Source: Bosea sp. Tri-49 (GTDB taxonomy: Bacteria > Pseudomonadota > Alphaproteobacteria > Rhizobiales > Beijerinckiaceae). Taken from it: a stretch of 64,000 bases of DNA. The position numbers and the translations under genes were made by a program. Below are positions 17,507-25,719 of this stretch, piece by piece. The notes under the pieces were generated by a model. It was not told the DNA's origin, searched no databases, and saw only the letters and a list, made by a program, of their open reading frames with translations. The first letter of the stretch is position 1; the number at the start of each line of letters is the position of its first letter. The stretch lies in contig NZ_CP017946.1 of NCBI RefSeq assembly GCF_003952665.1, positions 2,108,001-2,172,000 of the forward strand, given 5' to 3'.

Positions 17507-17541
17507 ATTCTTTTATTTAGTCATTTACTTAATTAAGTCAA
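17507..17541 (-). promoter_or_regulatory. Promoter and operator of the ArsR/SRPBCC operon
   Basis: On the minus strand TTGACT (complement of 17536-17541) and TAAATA (complement of 17514-17519) are 16 bases apart, a good sigma-70 match. The palindrome ACTTAATTAAGT at 17527-17538 overlaps the -35 box and would let the ArsR protein repress itself. The predicted transcription start falls at about 17507, next to the ATG. Confidence 0.6.
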
Positions 17542-17652
17542 TACGAAAATTATGAGTCACAGCTATGCACCCTCCCCCTTGCGTGTGCCGGGCTTGCCCT
17601 TGCGCGCACGACGGGTCATGAGGATCGCCCTTCCCGCTCCGTTCGCCCGGTC

Positions 17653-18561
17653 ATGCCCTCCCGAAACGCCACCCTCGCCGGCATCCTGATGATGCTGCTC
17701 GGCATCCTGCTGTTCTCGCTCAACGACGTGATGGGGAAATGGCTGGTCGCGACCTATACGGTCGGCCAGATCCTGCTGCTGCGCTCTGGCGTCGCCCTGC
17801 TGGCGATCACCCCCTTCGTGGTGAAGCAGGGCCTCAGCCGTACGCTGCGGCCCGAGCGGCCTGGTCTACAGCTGCTGCGCGTCACGCTCGGCTCCTGCGA
17901 GGTCGCGCTGTTCTACTGGGCGGTGTCCTATCTGCCGCTCGCCGATACGATGACGCTCTGGCTGGCGGCGCCCGTCTGGGCGGTGGTGCTGGCGGCGCTA
18001 TTGCTTGGCGAGCGCGTCGATGCCGGGCGCTGGCTCGCCGTGGTCGCCGGCTTCGTCGGCGTGGCGATCGCGCTCAACCCGTCGAGTGAGAGCCTGTCCC
18101 TGCCGGCGATCATCGCGCTGATCGGCAGCTTCTCCTTTGCCGCGATGATGATCATCGGCCGGCAATTGCGCGGCACGCCCGACGTCACATTGGTCTTCTG
18201 GCAGACATTCGGTGCGCTGGTGATGGGCTTGCTGCTCCTGCCCTTCGGCTGGGTCACACCGAGCCTGGTCGATATCGGCCTGCTCGGCCTGCTTGGCATC
18301 GTCGCCATGGTCGCGCATCTCTGCGTGACGCGCTCGCTTAAGCTGGCGGAAGCCTCGGTCGTGGTGCCCTATCAGTACACGCTGATCGTCTGGGCGCTGG
18401 TCTTCGGCTGGTTCGTCTTCGGCGATTGGCCCAAGCCCGCGATGCTGTTCGGTTCCGCCCTGATCATCGCCGCCGGGCTCGCCTTGCTCGTGCTCGAACG
18501 GCGCGCGGGCAACTCGGCCTCTGAGAACGCCAAGGAGCGTGTTACCGTCGAGCAGAACTGA
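17653..18561 (+). CDS. EamA-family (DMT superfamily) transporter
   Basis: A 302-residue inner-membrane protein with ten predicted helices in two EamA repeats. The first ends in LGERVDAGRWLAVVAGFVGV and the second in a matching FGDWPKPAMLFGSALIIAAG, the internal duplication typical of drug/metabolite exporters. The substrate is unknown. It starts 146 bases past the divergent ArsR start and is followed after 12 bases by a membrane protein gene, so the following genes may be co-transcribed. The C-terminal tail is polar and cytoplasmic. Confidence 0.88.
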   Translation: MPSRNATLAGILMMLLGILLFSLNDVMGKWLVATYTVGQILLLRSGVALLAITPFVVKQGLSRTLRPERPGLQLLRVTLGSCEVALFYWAVSYLPLADTMTLWLAAPVWAVVLAALLLGERVDAGRWLAVVAGFVGVAIALNPSSESLSLPAIIALIGSFSFAAMMIIGRQLRGTPDVTLVFWQTFGALVMGLLLLPFGWVTPSLVDIGLLGLLGIVAMVAHLCVTRSLKLAEASVVVPYQYTLIVWALVFGWFVFGDWPKPAMLFGSALIIAAGLALLVLERRAGNSASENAKERVTVEQN

Positions 18562-18573
18562 CGCGGAGGAGCG

Positions 18574-19125
18574 ATGGCCGAGGCTGAAAAACCGCCCGAT
18601 TTCTGGAGCTGGCTCGGCGCCGCCATTTCCCTCGTCCTCGGCCTCTGGCTGCTCATCGCCGGCTTGCGCACCCTGCCGCTGGCGCGCGGCGATCTCCTGG
18701 TCGCCGACCATGTCGGCTCCATCAATTACAGCGCACCTCTGATGCGCGTCAGCTCGGGCCGCGGTTCGAGCACCTACCGGACCCAGGACCTGTGGCTCGT
18801 CGCGATCGGCAGCAACCAGCAGATCAACTACCAGCGGCTTTATCGGCCAGCTCGCGGCCTCTGGGTCGACGGCATCGACCGGCTCGACTCCGGCCAGCAG
18901 GTCCGCTTCCTCGTCGATCCCGGTCGGCAGCTGGTCTACGAGGCGACCTCGCGCGGCAAGACCTTCCTTGCCTATGACGCCACCGCCGAGACGCTGACCA
19001 GCGCTGCGCATCGCTCGATGCTGTTCGGCTTTGCCCTGCTCGGCAGCGTTGCCTGGCATCTTTGGCCACTGGCCCTACGCTACTGGCGCGAGCGGCAGGG
19101 AGCCGGCGAAGCCCATGGCGGCTGA
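18574..19125 (+). CDS. Two-helix membrane protein of unknown function, tandem paralogue 1
   Basis: I do not recognise a family. The 183-residue product has one membrane helix at about 11-33, an external domain of roughly 100 residues and a second helix at about 147-168. The motif VRFLVDPGRQLVYEATSRGK near the end of the external domain recurs in the next gene as VRFLIDPLSRRIYEASLDGR, so the two arose by duplication. The start has GGAG upstream and the gene overlaps the next by 11 bases. It shares a run with the DMT exporter and the alcohol dehydrogenase. Confidence 0.75.
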   Translation: MAEAEKPPDFWSWLGAAISLVLGLWLLIAGLRTLPLARGDLLVADHVGSINYSAPLMRVSSGRGSSTYRTQDLWLVAIGSNQQINYQRLYRPARGLWVDGIDRLDSGQQVRFLVDPGRQLVYEATSRGKTFLAYDATAETLTSAAHRSMLFGFALLGSVAWHLWPLALRYWRERQGAGEAHGG

Positions 19126-19624
19126 GAATGCGGAAACCGGACCGCTCTGGTGGACAGGTGTTGCCGTCATCGGCCTGGTCTTCCTCGTGTTGGGCTATGG
19201 CGCTCTCCCGGTCGGCCGCGACAGCCTCGTTACCGTTGAGATCGAGGCGCCGCTGCCGGTCCGCCGCGTCCTCGTCCAGGGCAGCGGCAGGAACCCCGAC
19301 AACTACTTCACCCAGCGCCTCAAGGTCGCCTTGCCCGGCAACGACAGCGCGGAGGTCTCGCCGGTTCGCAAGCTTCTGATCCCGGAGATCGAGGATCTGA
19401 AGCGCGGCACGGTACGCTTCCTGATCGACCCGCTCTCGCGCCGGATCTACGAGGCCTCGCTCGATGGCCGCGTGCTCCTTTCCCATATCCGCTCGGCCGG
19501 GACCCGGCGCCGCAATGCGTTCATCGCGATGCTGGTCGGGCTGTTCTGCGTCGGGGTCGGGGCTCTGGGGCTGGCGCCGGTGGCGCGGACGGGCGAAAAG
19601 ACTCCTGCCCGGCCCGAGAGCTGA
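19115..19624 (+). CDS. Two-helix membrane protein of unknown function, tandem paralogue 2
   Basis: The 169-residue product repeats the layout of the preceding gene: a helix at about 10-30, an external beta-rich region with VRFLIDPLSRRIYEASLDGR and a C-terminal helix (FIAMLVGLFCVGVGALGLA). It starts MAAENAETG inside the 3' end of its neighbour, suggesting coupled translation and possibly a heteromeric complex. No catalytic motif is visible. Confidence 0.72.
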   Translation: MAAENAETGPLWWTGVAVIGLVFLVLGYGALPVGRDSLVTVEIEAPLPVRRVLVQGSGRNPDNYFTQRLKVALPGNDSAEVSPVRKLLIPEIEDLKRGTVRFLIDPLSRRIYEASLDGRVLLSHIRSAGTRRRNAFIAMLVGLFCVGVGALGLAPVARTGEKTPARPES

Positions 19625-19643
19625 ACGGGCGCGGGGGAGGACC

Positions 19644-20777
19644 ATGGCGACGATTTCCTATCTGACGACGATCCAGTTCGGCTTCGGCGAGCTCAAGGCT
19701 ATCGCACCGAGCCTGACCGATCTGAAGATCACGCGACCGTTGATCGTCGCCGATCGCGGCCTGGCAGCGACCGACCTGATCAATCGGCTGCGTGCCGCCT
19801 CGCCGCTACTGGGTAGTGCGCCGCTCTTCGTGGATACCCCGACCAATCCGACCGAGGAAGCCGTCGAGGCTGCGGTCGCGCTCTATCGCGAGCATGGCTG
19901 CGACGGTCTGGTCGCCATCGGCGGCGGCTCGCCGATCGACCTCGCCAAGGGCGTCGCCCTGCTCGCCAGCCATGACGGGCCGCTAGAGACCTATGCCGCG
20001 ATCCTTGGCGGTATTCCGAAGGTTACGAGCAGGGTTGCACCGGTGATCGCCGTCCCGACCACCGCCGGCACCGGCAGCGAGGTCGGCCGCGCCGCGCTGA
20101 TCACGCTGAAGGACGGTCGCAAGCTCGGCTTCATCTCGCCCTACCTGATCCCCAAGCTCGCCATCTGCGATCCCGAGCTGACGCTCGGCCTCCCGGCAGG
20201 GCTGACCGCCGCCACCGGCATGGACGCCCTCACCCACTGCATCGAGACCTATCTCAGCCCACGCGAGAACCCGCCGGCCGAAGCGATCGCGCTCGACGGA
20301 CTGAAGCGCGCTGCCGGCCATATCGAGCGCGCCACCGCCGATGGCTCCGACCGCGAGGCCCGCAAGGAGATGCTGATGGCCGCCCTGCAGGGCGGCCTCA
20401 CCTTCCAGAAGGGTCTCGGTGCCGTCCACGCTCTCTCACACCCGCTCGGCGGCCTGAAACAGGTCTCGCTGCATCACGGCACGCTCAACGCCGTGCTGCT
20501 GCCGGCAGTGCTGCGCTTCAACGAATCGGCCGCCTCTGCGAAATACGCCGAGATCCGCCGGGTGCTCGGATTGCCCGCCGATGCCGATCTCGCCGGCTGG
20601 ATCGCCGGGTTGACGCAACGCCTCGGCCTGCCGGGGACACTCGCGCAGATGGGCCTGCCGCGCGAGGTCCTGCCTGCCATCTCGGAAGCGGCGACGCAGG
20701 ACCATTCGAGCGCGACCAATGCGCGGCCGGCGAGCGCCGCTGACTACCTCACTATGCTGGAAGCCTCGTTCGGGTAG
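19644..20777 (+). CDS. Iron-containing (group III) alcohol dehydrogenase
   Basis: A 377-residue NAD(P)-dependent dehydrogenase. The nucleotide motif is IGGGSPIDLAKG, the family signature follows as VPTTAGTGSEV, and the metal ligands are expected in ATGMDALTHCIE and the two histidines of AVHALSHPLGG and HHGTLNAVLLP. Substrates in the family range from simple alcohols to 4-hydroxybutyrate and maleylacetate; which applies here is unknown. The ATG follows GGGGGAGG. It is probably the last gene of the run starting at the DMT exporter. Confidence 0.92.
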   Translation: MATISYLTTIQFGFGELKAIAPSLTDLKITRPLIVADRGLAATDLINRLRAASPLLGSAPLFVDTPTNPTEEAVEAAVALYREHGCDGLVAIGGGSPIDLAKGVALLASHDGPLETYAAILGGIPKVTSRVAPVIAVPTTAGTGSEVGRAALITLKDGRKLGFISPYLIPKLAICDPELTLGLPAGLTAATGMDALTHCIETYLSPRENPPAEAIALDGLKRAAGHIERATADGSDREARKEMLMAALQGGLTFQKGLGAVHALSHPLGGLKQVSLHHGTLNAVLLPAVLRFNESAASAKYAEIRRVLGLPADADLAGWIAGLTQRLGLPGTLAQMGLPREVLPAISEAATQDHSSATNARPASAADYLTMLEASFG

Positions 20778-20808
20778 CGCCTGGCGATACCCAGCGCTCC
20801 GCGGCCGT

Positions 20809-21795
20809 TCAGCGCTTTCGCTTGCCGCGCCTGCCCTTTGCGGCGCGCGAATGCTCAGTCTGGCCGCCGGCGGCAAGAATTTTCGCCTCGGCCTGCCATC
20901 GCTCCGCGGCATCACGCTCCAGGGTGTCGGTGTGGTGAGCCAGGAAGCGCAGTTCCTCCGGGCCGAGCGCCGCGATCTGGTCGAAATGCCAGATGCCGAG
21001 ACCGTTCAGCTTCTCGGCGATTGCCGGTCCGACGCCGTCGATCAGGCCGAGATCATCCGGCTTGCCGCCACGGGCCGCCGGCAGGAGATTGGCCGGCCGT
21101 TTGCCTTCGAGCGCCGCGGCGGAAACCGGAGCTGGCGCGTCAGCCGCCGGTCCCGCAAGGGCTGCGGCCTGCTTCACCCATTCCTCGCGCTCGATACGCC
21201 CAGGAAAGGCGAGATAGGCGCCGACCCATTCGACGTTCTCCGGCGTCCAGGCGGCAATCTGGCTGAAATGCCAGATGCCGAGCACCTGCAGGCGCCCCTC
21301 GTTCTGCGGGCCTATGCCCTTGATCAGCTTGAGGTTATCGGCAGTGCCGCGGGCCGCAGGCAGACCGGCCGGGCGCTTGCCGGCGAGCCCATCTTCACCC
21401 TCGACCTTGGGCATCGGAGCGGGCTCAGTCTCGTGCGCGCTGGCGGTAACTACCTGCTTGGACGGCGCCGGAAGCGCCGGGGCTGGCTGGGGCAGAGCAA
21501 GGCGTGGCGCAGGCGCGGCGAGCGCCGGAAGCGCCTCGCCTTCGCTGGCGAACAGGCTGCCGATCAGACAGCCGGCGGCATAAGCGAGCAGGTAGAGCAG
21601 TGCCGTCTCGATCCAGAACGCCGCCTGGTCGTTGACCAGCCGGAACCAGACCAGCGCTGCGAGCCCGGCCCAGAGGATCGCAAGGCCGGCAACAGGGCCG
21701 CGCGGGCCGCCTCTCCCGCTGAGCCAGCCGAAGACGAGGCCGACCGCGAAGGCGGCGAAGAGGAACCAGGCGAACTGGGTCGCGAGATAGAGCAT
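20809..21795 (-). CDS. Membrane-anchored protein with two helix-hairpin-helix-like domains
   Basis: The 328-residue protein starts with three predicted helices (about 1-80) that resemble a short membrane anchor, then a proline/alanine linker, then two copies of a ~50-residue domain: LKLIKGIGPQNEGRLQVLG with IWHFSQIAAWT, and LGLIDGVGPAIAEKLNGLG with IWHFDQIAALG. The GIGP/GVGP turns are helix-hairpin-helix features found in NuoE-fused and L21-like proteins of alphaproteobacteria. Function is unknown; the basic tail GRRGKRKR could touch nucleic acid. It starts ten bases after the OmpA-family gene stops, so the two form an operon. Confidence 0.75.
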   Translation of the reverse strand: MLYLATQFAWFLFAAFAVGLVFGWLSGRGGPRGPVAGLAILWAGLAALVWFRLVNDQAAFWIETALLYLLAYAAGCLIGSLFASEGEALPALAAPAPRLALPQPAPALPAPSKQVVTASAHETEPAPMPKVEGEDGLAGKRPAGLPAARGTADNLKLIKGIGPQNEGRLQVLGIWHFSQIAAWTPENVEWVGAYLAFPGRIEREEWVKQAAALAGPAADAPAPVSAAALEGKRPANLLPAARGGKPDDLGLIDGVGPAIAEKLNGLGIWHFDQIAALGPEELRFLAHHTDTLERDAAERWQAEAKILAAGGQTEHSRAAKGRRGKRKR

Positions 21796-21805
21796 CGCCG
21801 CCCTC

Positions 21806-23743
21806 CTATTTCGCCACGGTGAACTGGACGCGGCGGTTCTTGATCCGCGCCTCCGGGTCGGTCGGGGCAACCAGCGGCCGATCGGTCCCGTAGCCCTTGA
21901 CCTCGAGCTGCGCCGCGGCGACACCGCGGCGGATCAGCTCTTCGCGGACACGCTGCGCCCGCCGGTTCGACAAATCGAGATTGTTGAAGCCGCTGCGCTC
22001 GCCATCGAAATTGCTGTGCCCTTCGATGGTCACGCGCGTGCTCGGGCACTGTTTCAGGATGGCGGCGGCCTCGGTCATGGCCCGCTCGGTTACGGGATCG
22101 AGAGTCGTGACCCCAGTCCCCAGGGCAAAGATGACGTAGTAGCGCTGCGTCAGCGCATCGAGCTCGTTCTGGCAGGTACTTGCCGGGTCGATGACGCAAC
22201 CGGTCTGGCGCATGCTGATCTCGGCCTTGCCGGAAAAGCCCTGCGGCAAGCCGCTCGCAAGATCGGTCTCGACCTCGTCGCGGACCAGGGCGCGGCAGGT
22301 CAGCCCGCGAACATTGACCTCCCGATCGACCACGCTGGCCGAACCGAGATCGAGCCGCAGCAGATCCTGCACCACCCCGCGCGCCGCGACGCCGAAGCCG
22401 GTCGGCGCCGCCGGCCGGATCTCGGTCTCGTCATTGACGCGCCCACGCAGCGGCGACGCCTCGATCAGCGCCGCGATCGCGTCCTTGGCCGCGGCATCGG
22501 GCAGGTGGCCGTTGAGATAGCCCCCGGATTTGTCGATCGAGGCGGTGAAACCGTAGCCCGCCGCAACGGGCGGCGCAGGCTGCGGCAAAGACGGCGGCTC
22601 GGTCGCGGCGGCCGCGCTCGGTGCGGCGGGAGCGGGATCGACCGGCGTCGGTTGCCGCAGGGCGCCCGAGCCGGCGGGCGGCACCGGGGCAGGCGTCGGC
22701 GCCGGCGATGGGACCAACGGGCAGACGATGCTGGCAAGCGCGACCGAATCGGGACCGTCGCCCTGCGCGATATTCAACTTCAGGGCCTCGCAGGCCTCGT
22801 AATTCTCCGGACCCTGCCCCGAGATGCGGTAGGCGCCGCCTTCGATCTCGACCTTGCCGCTGCGCAGGCGGGCGAGATCGGCGACGGCGCGCGTCACCTT
22901 GGTGGCGAAAGCCGCCGGCTCTCCGGCGGCCGGCAGCATGCGATCGGTCACCGCGCCGACGGTCGGGAAAGCGCGAGCGAGCAGTGCTGCAATCTCGCGG
23001 CGTGCCGGATCGGATGGATAGTACCCCGCGACCGTGACCGAGCCGGACGCGCTCTTCTCGGCGCTCCAGCGATAGGGGGCCATTGTCGGTGGGCTCAGCG
23101 CGCAGTCGACGCGCGTGAAGCCCTTCTGAGCAGCGGTGGAAGCGCTCTCGCGCAGTGCCAGGAAATTCTGCGGTGTCGCAGCAGTGCCCTCGACGCAATA
23201 GCGCGTATCGTCCAGCGCGACCTTGCCTGCGGAGAGCTGCCCGAGATCGCGCATCAGGCTGCCGGCGAGCTCGGCGAAGCCGGGCGGCGCACCGAAAGCG
23301 ACCTTCTGCTGGTCATCGACCCGCAGCTCAGGGCCAAGCGCCCGGGCCGCAGACACGCTCGCCGTGGCAATCGCCTCGTCCGGCACGAAGCCGGACAGTG
23401 TCACGAGATTGGCCTGCCGTGTCGCCGACCAGCTATAGGGCTTTTGCGCGATGACCTGCGTGAGCCCGCCGAGCACGCGCCGGACACCGAATTCCGATTG
23501 TAGCTGAGCCAGCGCCTTGCTGGCGCCGTCGGCCGTGACCGCCTCGCCGTCGAGATAGACGTCCCGGCCGCTGACCCGAACCAAAACGCCACGTGCGCCA
23601 GAGGCGGCCCCCGCCACCGCGTTTGCTGCAAGCGCCCTGGCTTCGATGTCCCGGCGCACGGTTTCGGTGTTCAGGACGTTGGCTGACGCCCAGAGCAAGG
23701 CCAGTGGAACAAGCCCCCAGAGCCAACCGGCGTTTCGCGCCAT
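21806..23743 (-). CDS. OmpA-family protein with repeated BON-like domains
   Basis: The 645-residue envelope protein has one N-terminal membrane helix (NAGWLWGLVPLALLWASA), then at least three related units marked YSWSATRQANLVTLSGFVP, YRWSAEKSASGSVTVAGYYP and YGFTASIDKSGGYLNGHLP, a layout like the BON repeats of OmpATb. A proline/alanine linker separates the second and third. The C-terminal OmpA domain has TIEGHSNFDGERSGFN, LSNRRAQRVREELIRRG and KNRRVQFTV, which bind peptidoglycan. A role in envelope anchoring or lipid/peptidoglycan sensing is likely. The start chosen is MARNAGW. Confidence 0.85.
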   Translation of the reverse strand: MARNAGWLWGLVPLALLWASANVLNTETVRRDIEARALAANAVAGAASGARGVLVRVSGRDVYLDGEAVTADGASKALAQLQSEFGVRRVLGGLTQVIAQKPYSWSATRQANLVTLSGFVPDEAIATASVSAARALGPELRVDDQQKVAFGAPPGFAELAGSLMRDLGQLSAGKVALDDTRYCVEGTAATPQNFLALRESASTAAQKGFTRVDCALSPPTMAPYRWSAEKSASGSVTVAGYYPSDPARREIAALLARAFPTVGAVTDRMLPAAGEPAAFATKVTRAVADLARLRSGKVEIEGGAYRISGQGPENYEACEALKLNIAQGDGPDSVALASIVCPLVPSPAPTPAPVPPAGSGALRQPTPVDPAPAAPSAAAATEPPSLPQPAPPVAAGYGFTASIDKSGGYLNGHLPDAAAKDAIAALIEASPLRGRVNDETEIRPAAPTGFGVAARGVVQDLLRLDLGSASVVDREVNVRGLTCRALVRDEVETDLASGLPQGFSGKAEISMRQTGCVIDPASTCQNELDALTQRYYVIFALGTGVTTLDPVTERAMTEAAAILKQCPSTRVTIEGHSNFDGERSGFNNLDLSNRRAQRVREELIRRGVAAAQLEVKGYGTDRPLVAPTDPEARIKNRRVQFTVAK

Positions 23744-23904
23744 ACCGAAATTCCCGCCTCGTCCCAAGGATCGCTCGCGCCGAATCCGGACGCCCGCGGC
23801 CCCTTGCAATCACGCCCCATCACGGCCCCAAGTCAAGCAAGAGGCCGCCTCGCCCTTGTGAGGGACAGACGGGGTTTCCACGACAGGGAGATAGATCGGA
23901 AACG

Positions 23905-23933
23905 AAAAAAGCCCCGGGTTTCCCCGGGGCTTT
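23905..23933 (-). terminator. Rho-independent terminator of the porin gene
   Basis: On the minus strand GCCCCGGG, a GAAA loop and CCCGGGGC are followed by six T residues. It lies 23-51 bases past the porin stop and is the clearest intrinsic terminator in the window. Confidence 0.9.
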
Positions 23934-23955
23934 CCTTGAACGATCAGGTGATCGA

Positions 23956-25332
23956 TCAGAAGTCGCGCTGGATGCGGAGACGGCCAGCCCAAGCGTCGTC
24001 GGACTTGATCGTGCCCGGACCACGGCCACCGGCGTCGTTGCCGGTCAGAACGGCCTGCTTCAGCTCGGTGCGGGTGTAGAGAACCTCAACACCGATATCG
24101 AGACCCGAAACCGGCGACCAGATCAGGTTACCAGCAACGATCAGCTCCTTCGGATCAAGCGGACGGGCAACCACGCCCGGGACCGCCTGGTTGGCCAGGA
24201 CGTAGCCGAGCTTCAGCTCGGAGTACGACGCGACCAGCTCCGACCGCAGGGTCGGGGTCCAGAAGTGACGCAGAGCAGCGACAACCGACCAGCCAGAGGC
24301 GGTGTTGACGCGGCCGAGACCGTCGACGCTGACGTCGCCGATGCCGAGCTGAGCGTTCTGCGCAAGGATGCGACCCGAGCCGAAGCTGCCGCCCCAGCCG
24401 AGATAGCCGAGAGCGCCGTCAGCATAGGCAGCCTGCAAGAACAGGAAGTCGCCAGCCGCAAGCATCGGCAGGTTGACCTTCACGCCGCCCTGGATGGCAT
24501 AGCCCCACTCGTCTTCGTTCCGGACGCCGAGCGCGGCATTGTTGATGCTACGCTGGGTGAGAGCACCCGACAGCTGAGCCGAACCCCAACCCTGATCGAC
24601 GCGCAGCGAGGCGACGACATCGGGGAAGTTCGTGCCGAGCAGGCCGACGCCGGCCGGGCCAACAACGCCGTTCTCACGACCACCGGTGCCGGTGATGCGG
24701 TCTTCGAGCGAGATCGTCGCCGAGAAGCCCGAGCCGAAGGTGGCGGTGTAGGCCAACAGGTTCAGACGCGAGTCAGCCGTACGAACCGTCGAGAAGGTGA
24801 TGTCGTTCGCGTAGAAGTCGAAGAACGACTGAGCGCGACCGGCGGTGATCGGGCCGAACTGGATGAAGGCCAGATCGAGGTTCGACTGGGTCGAGTTGGC
24901 GGTCAGGCCACCGGCAGCGACAGCAGCGTTCGAACGACCAGCGCCCGGGGACACGATGCCCTGGTTGCCGCCGATGGTGCTGTTGTAGAAGCCGGAGCTG
25001 ACGGTCAGCTCATAGCGGAAGAAGGTGCGCAGCGTGCCGTAGGCAGTCGCGGTGCGGGCGTCGACGTTCAGACGACCGCGCGAGCGGGTGCCGAAACCGT
25101 CGTTGGCGTCGCCGTAGCGCGAACCGACCGTGTACTCAGCGCGAACACGACCACCGACGCGAAGGCAGGTGTCGGTGCCCGGGATGTAGAAGAAGCCCGC
25201 GCCATAGGCGGAGCAAACGCGAACGTATTCGACCGGTGCGGCCTTCCGCGAGGGAAGGTCGGCGGCCTGAGCCCCGGCAACCGCGGCGATGCCGGCGGCG
25301 GAACCGAGGAGGAGGCTCTTTACGAGCTTCAT
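23956..25332 (-). CDS. Major outer-membrane porin, alphaproteobacterial Omp2b type
   Basis: A 458-residue beta-barrel porin (PF02530) that lets small solutes through the outer membrane. A 23-residue signal (MKLVKSLLLGSAAGIAAVAG, AQA) is followed by ADLPSRKAAPVEYVRVCSAYG and the paired cysteine motif DTCLRVGGRVRAEY, then alternating strands and a terminal aromatic FQRDF-type end (RLRIQRDF). The start follows a strong GGAGG. Unusually biased codons and a strong terminator suggest very high expression. It has its own long 5' region and stands alone. Confidence 0.93.
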   Translation of the reverse strand: MKLVKSLLLGSAAGIAAVAGAQAADLPSRKAAPVEYVRVCSAYGAGFFYIPGTDTCLRVGGRVRAEYTVGSRYGDANDGFGTRSRGRLNVDARTATAYGTLRTFFRYELTVSSGFYNSTIGGNQGIVSPGAGRSNAAVAAGGLTANSTQSNLDLAFIQFGPITAGRAQSFFDFYANDITFSTVRTADSRLNLLAYTATFGSGFSATISLEDRITGTGGRENGVVGPAGVGLLGTNFPDVVASLRVDQGWGSAQLSGALTQRSINNAALGVRNEDEWGYAIQGGVKVNLPMLAAGDFLFLQAAYADGALGYLGWGGSFGSGRILAQNAQLGIGDVSVDGLGRVNTASGWSVVAALRHFWTPTLRSELVASYSELKLGYVLANQAVPGVVARPLDPKELIVAGNLIWSPVSGLDIGVEVLYTRTELKQAVLTGNDAGGRGPGTIKSDDAWAGRLRIQRDF

Positions 25333-25719
25333 TTGATAACCTCCAAAAGAGTTTCGAGACCCTCGGGCGTCGGCTCGTTCCTTAACCGGCAGCCCCAGGA
25401 GACCTGTCCGGCGAACTCGCTTATCCCGGTCTTTCGCCCGCGTCCCCGAACCGTTCGGAGGCGAAGACGAAAAACAGCGACCGGGAACGTCCCGCCGCAC
25501 AGTCACCATTACGAATGCCCGGCCGCCGATCAACCACGATCACGCCACAGTCCCCACCCCGAGCCCGCTTTGCCCCCCGGTGTTGCACCTGAGCCACGCT
25601 TTGACCGCCGAACTTAAGAGAGCGTTAACCGCATAGGGTCGTTTGCGGGCTTCCAGAGCCGCCTATCGGCCATTCCGGCTGCGAATCTGCGGCGTCATCT
25701 CAGTGATTGAGTCGGGACG
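25333..25719. other. 387-base intergenic region upstream of the porin gene
   Basis: No coding region is supported on either strand. It lies between the tamB stop and the porin start and must hold the porin promoter and a long leader. The stretch around 25600-25640 is the least GC-rich part and may be the promoter, but I could not assign -35 and -10 boxes with confidence. Confidence 0.5.
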
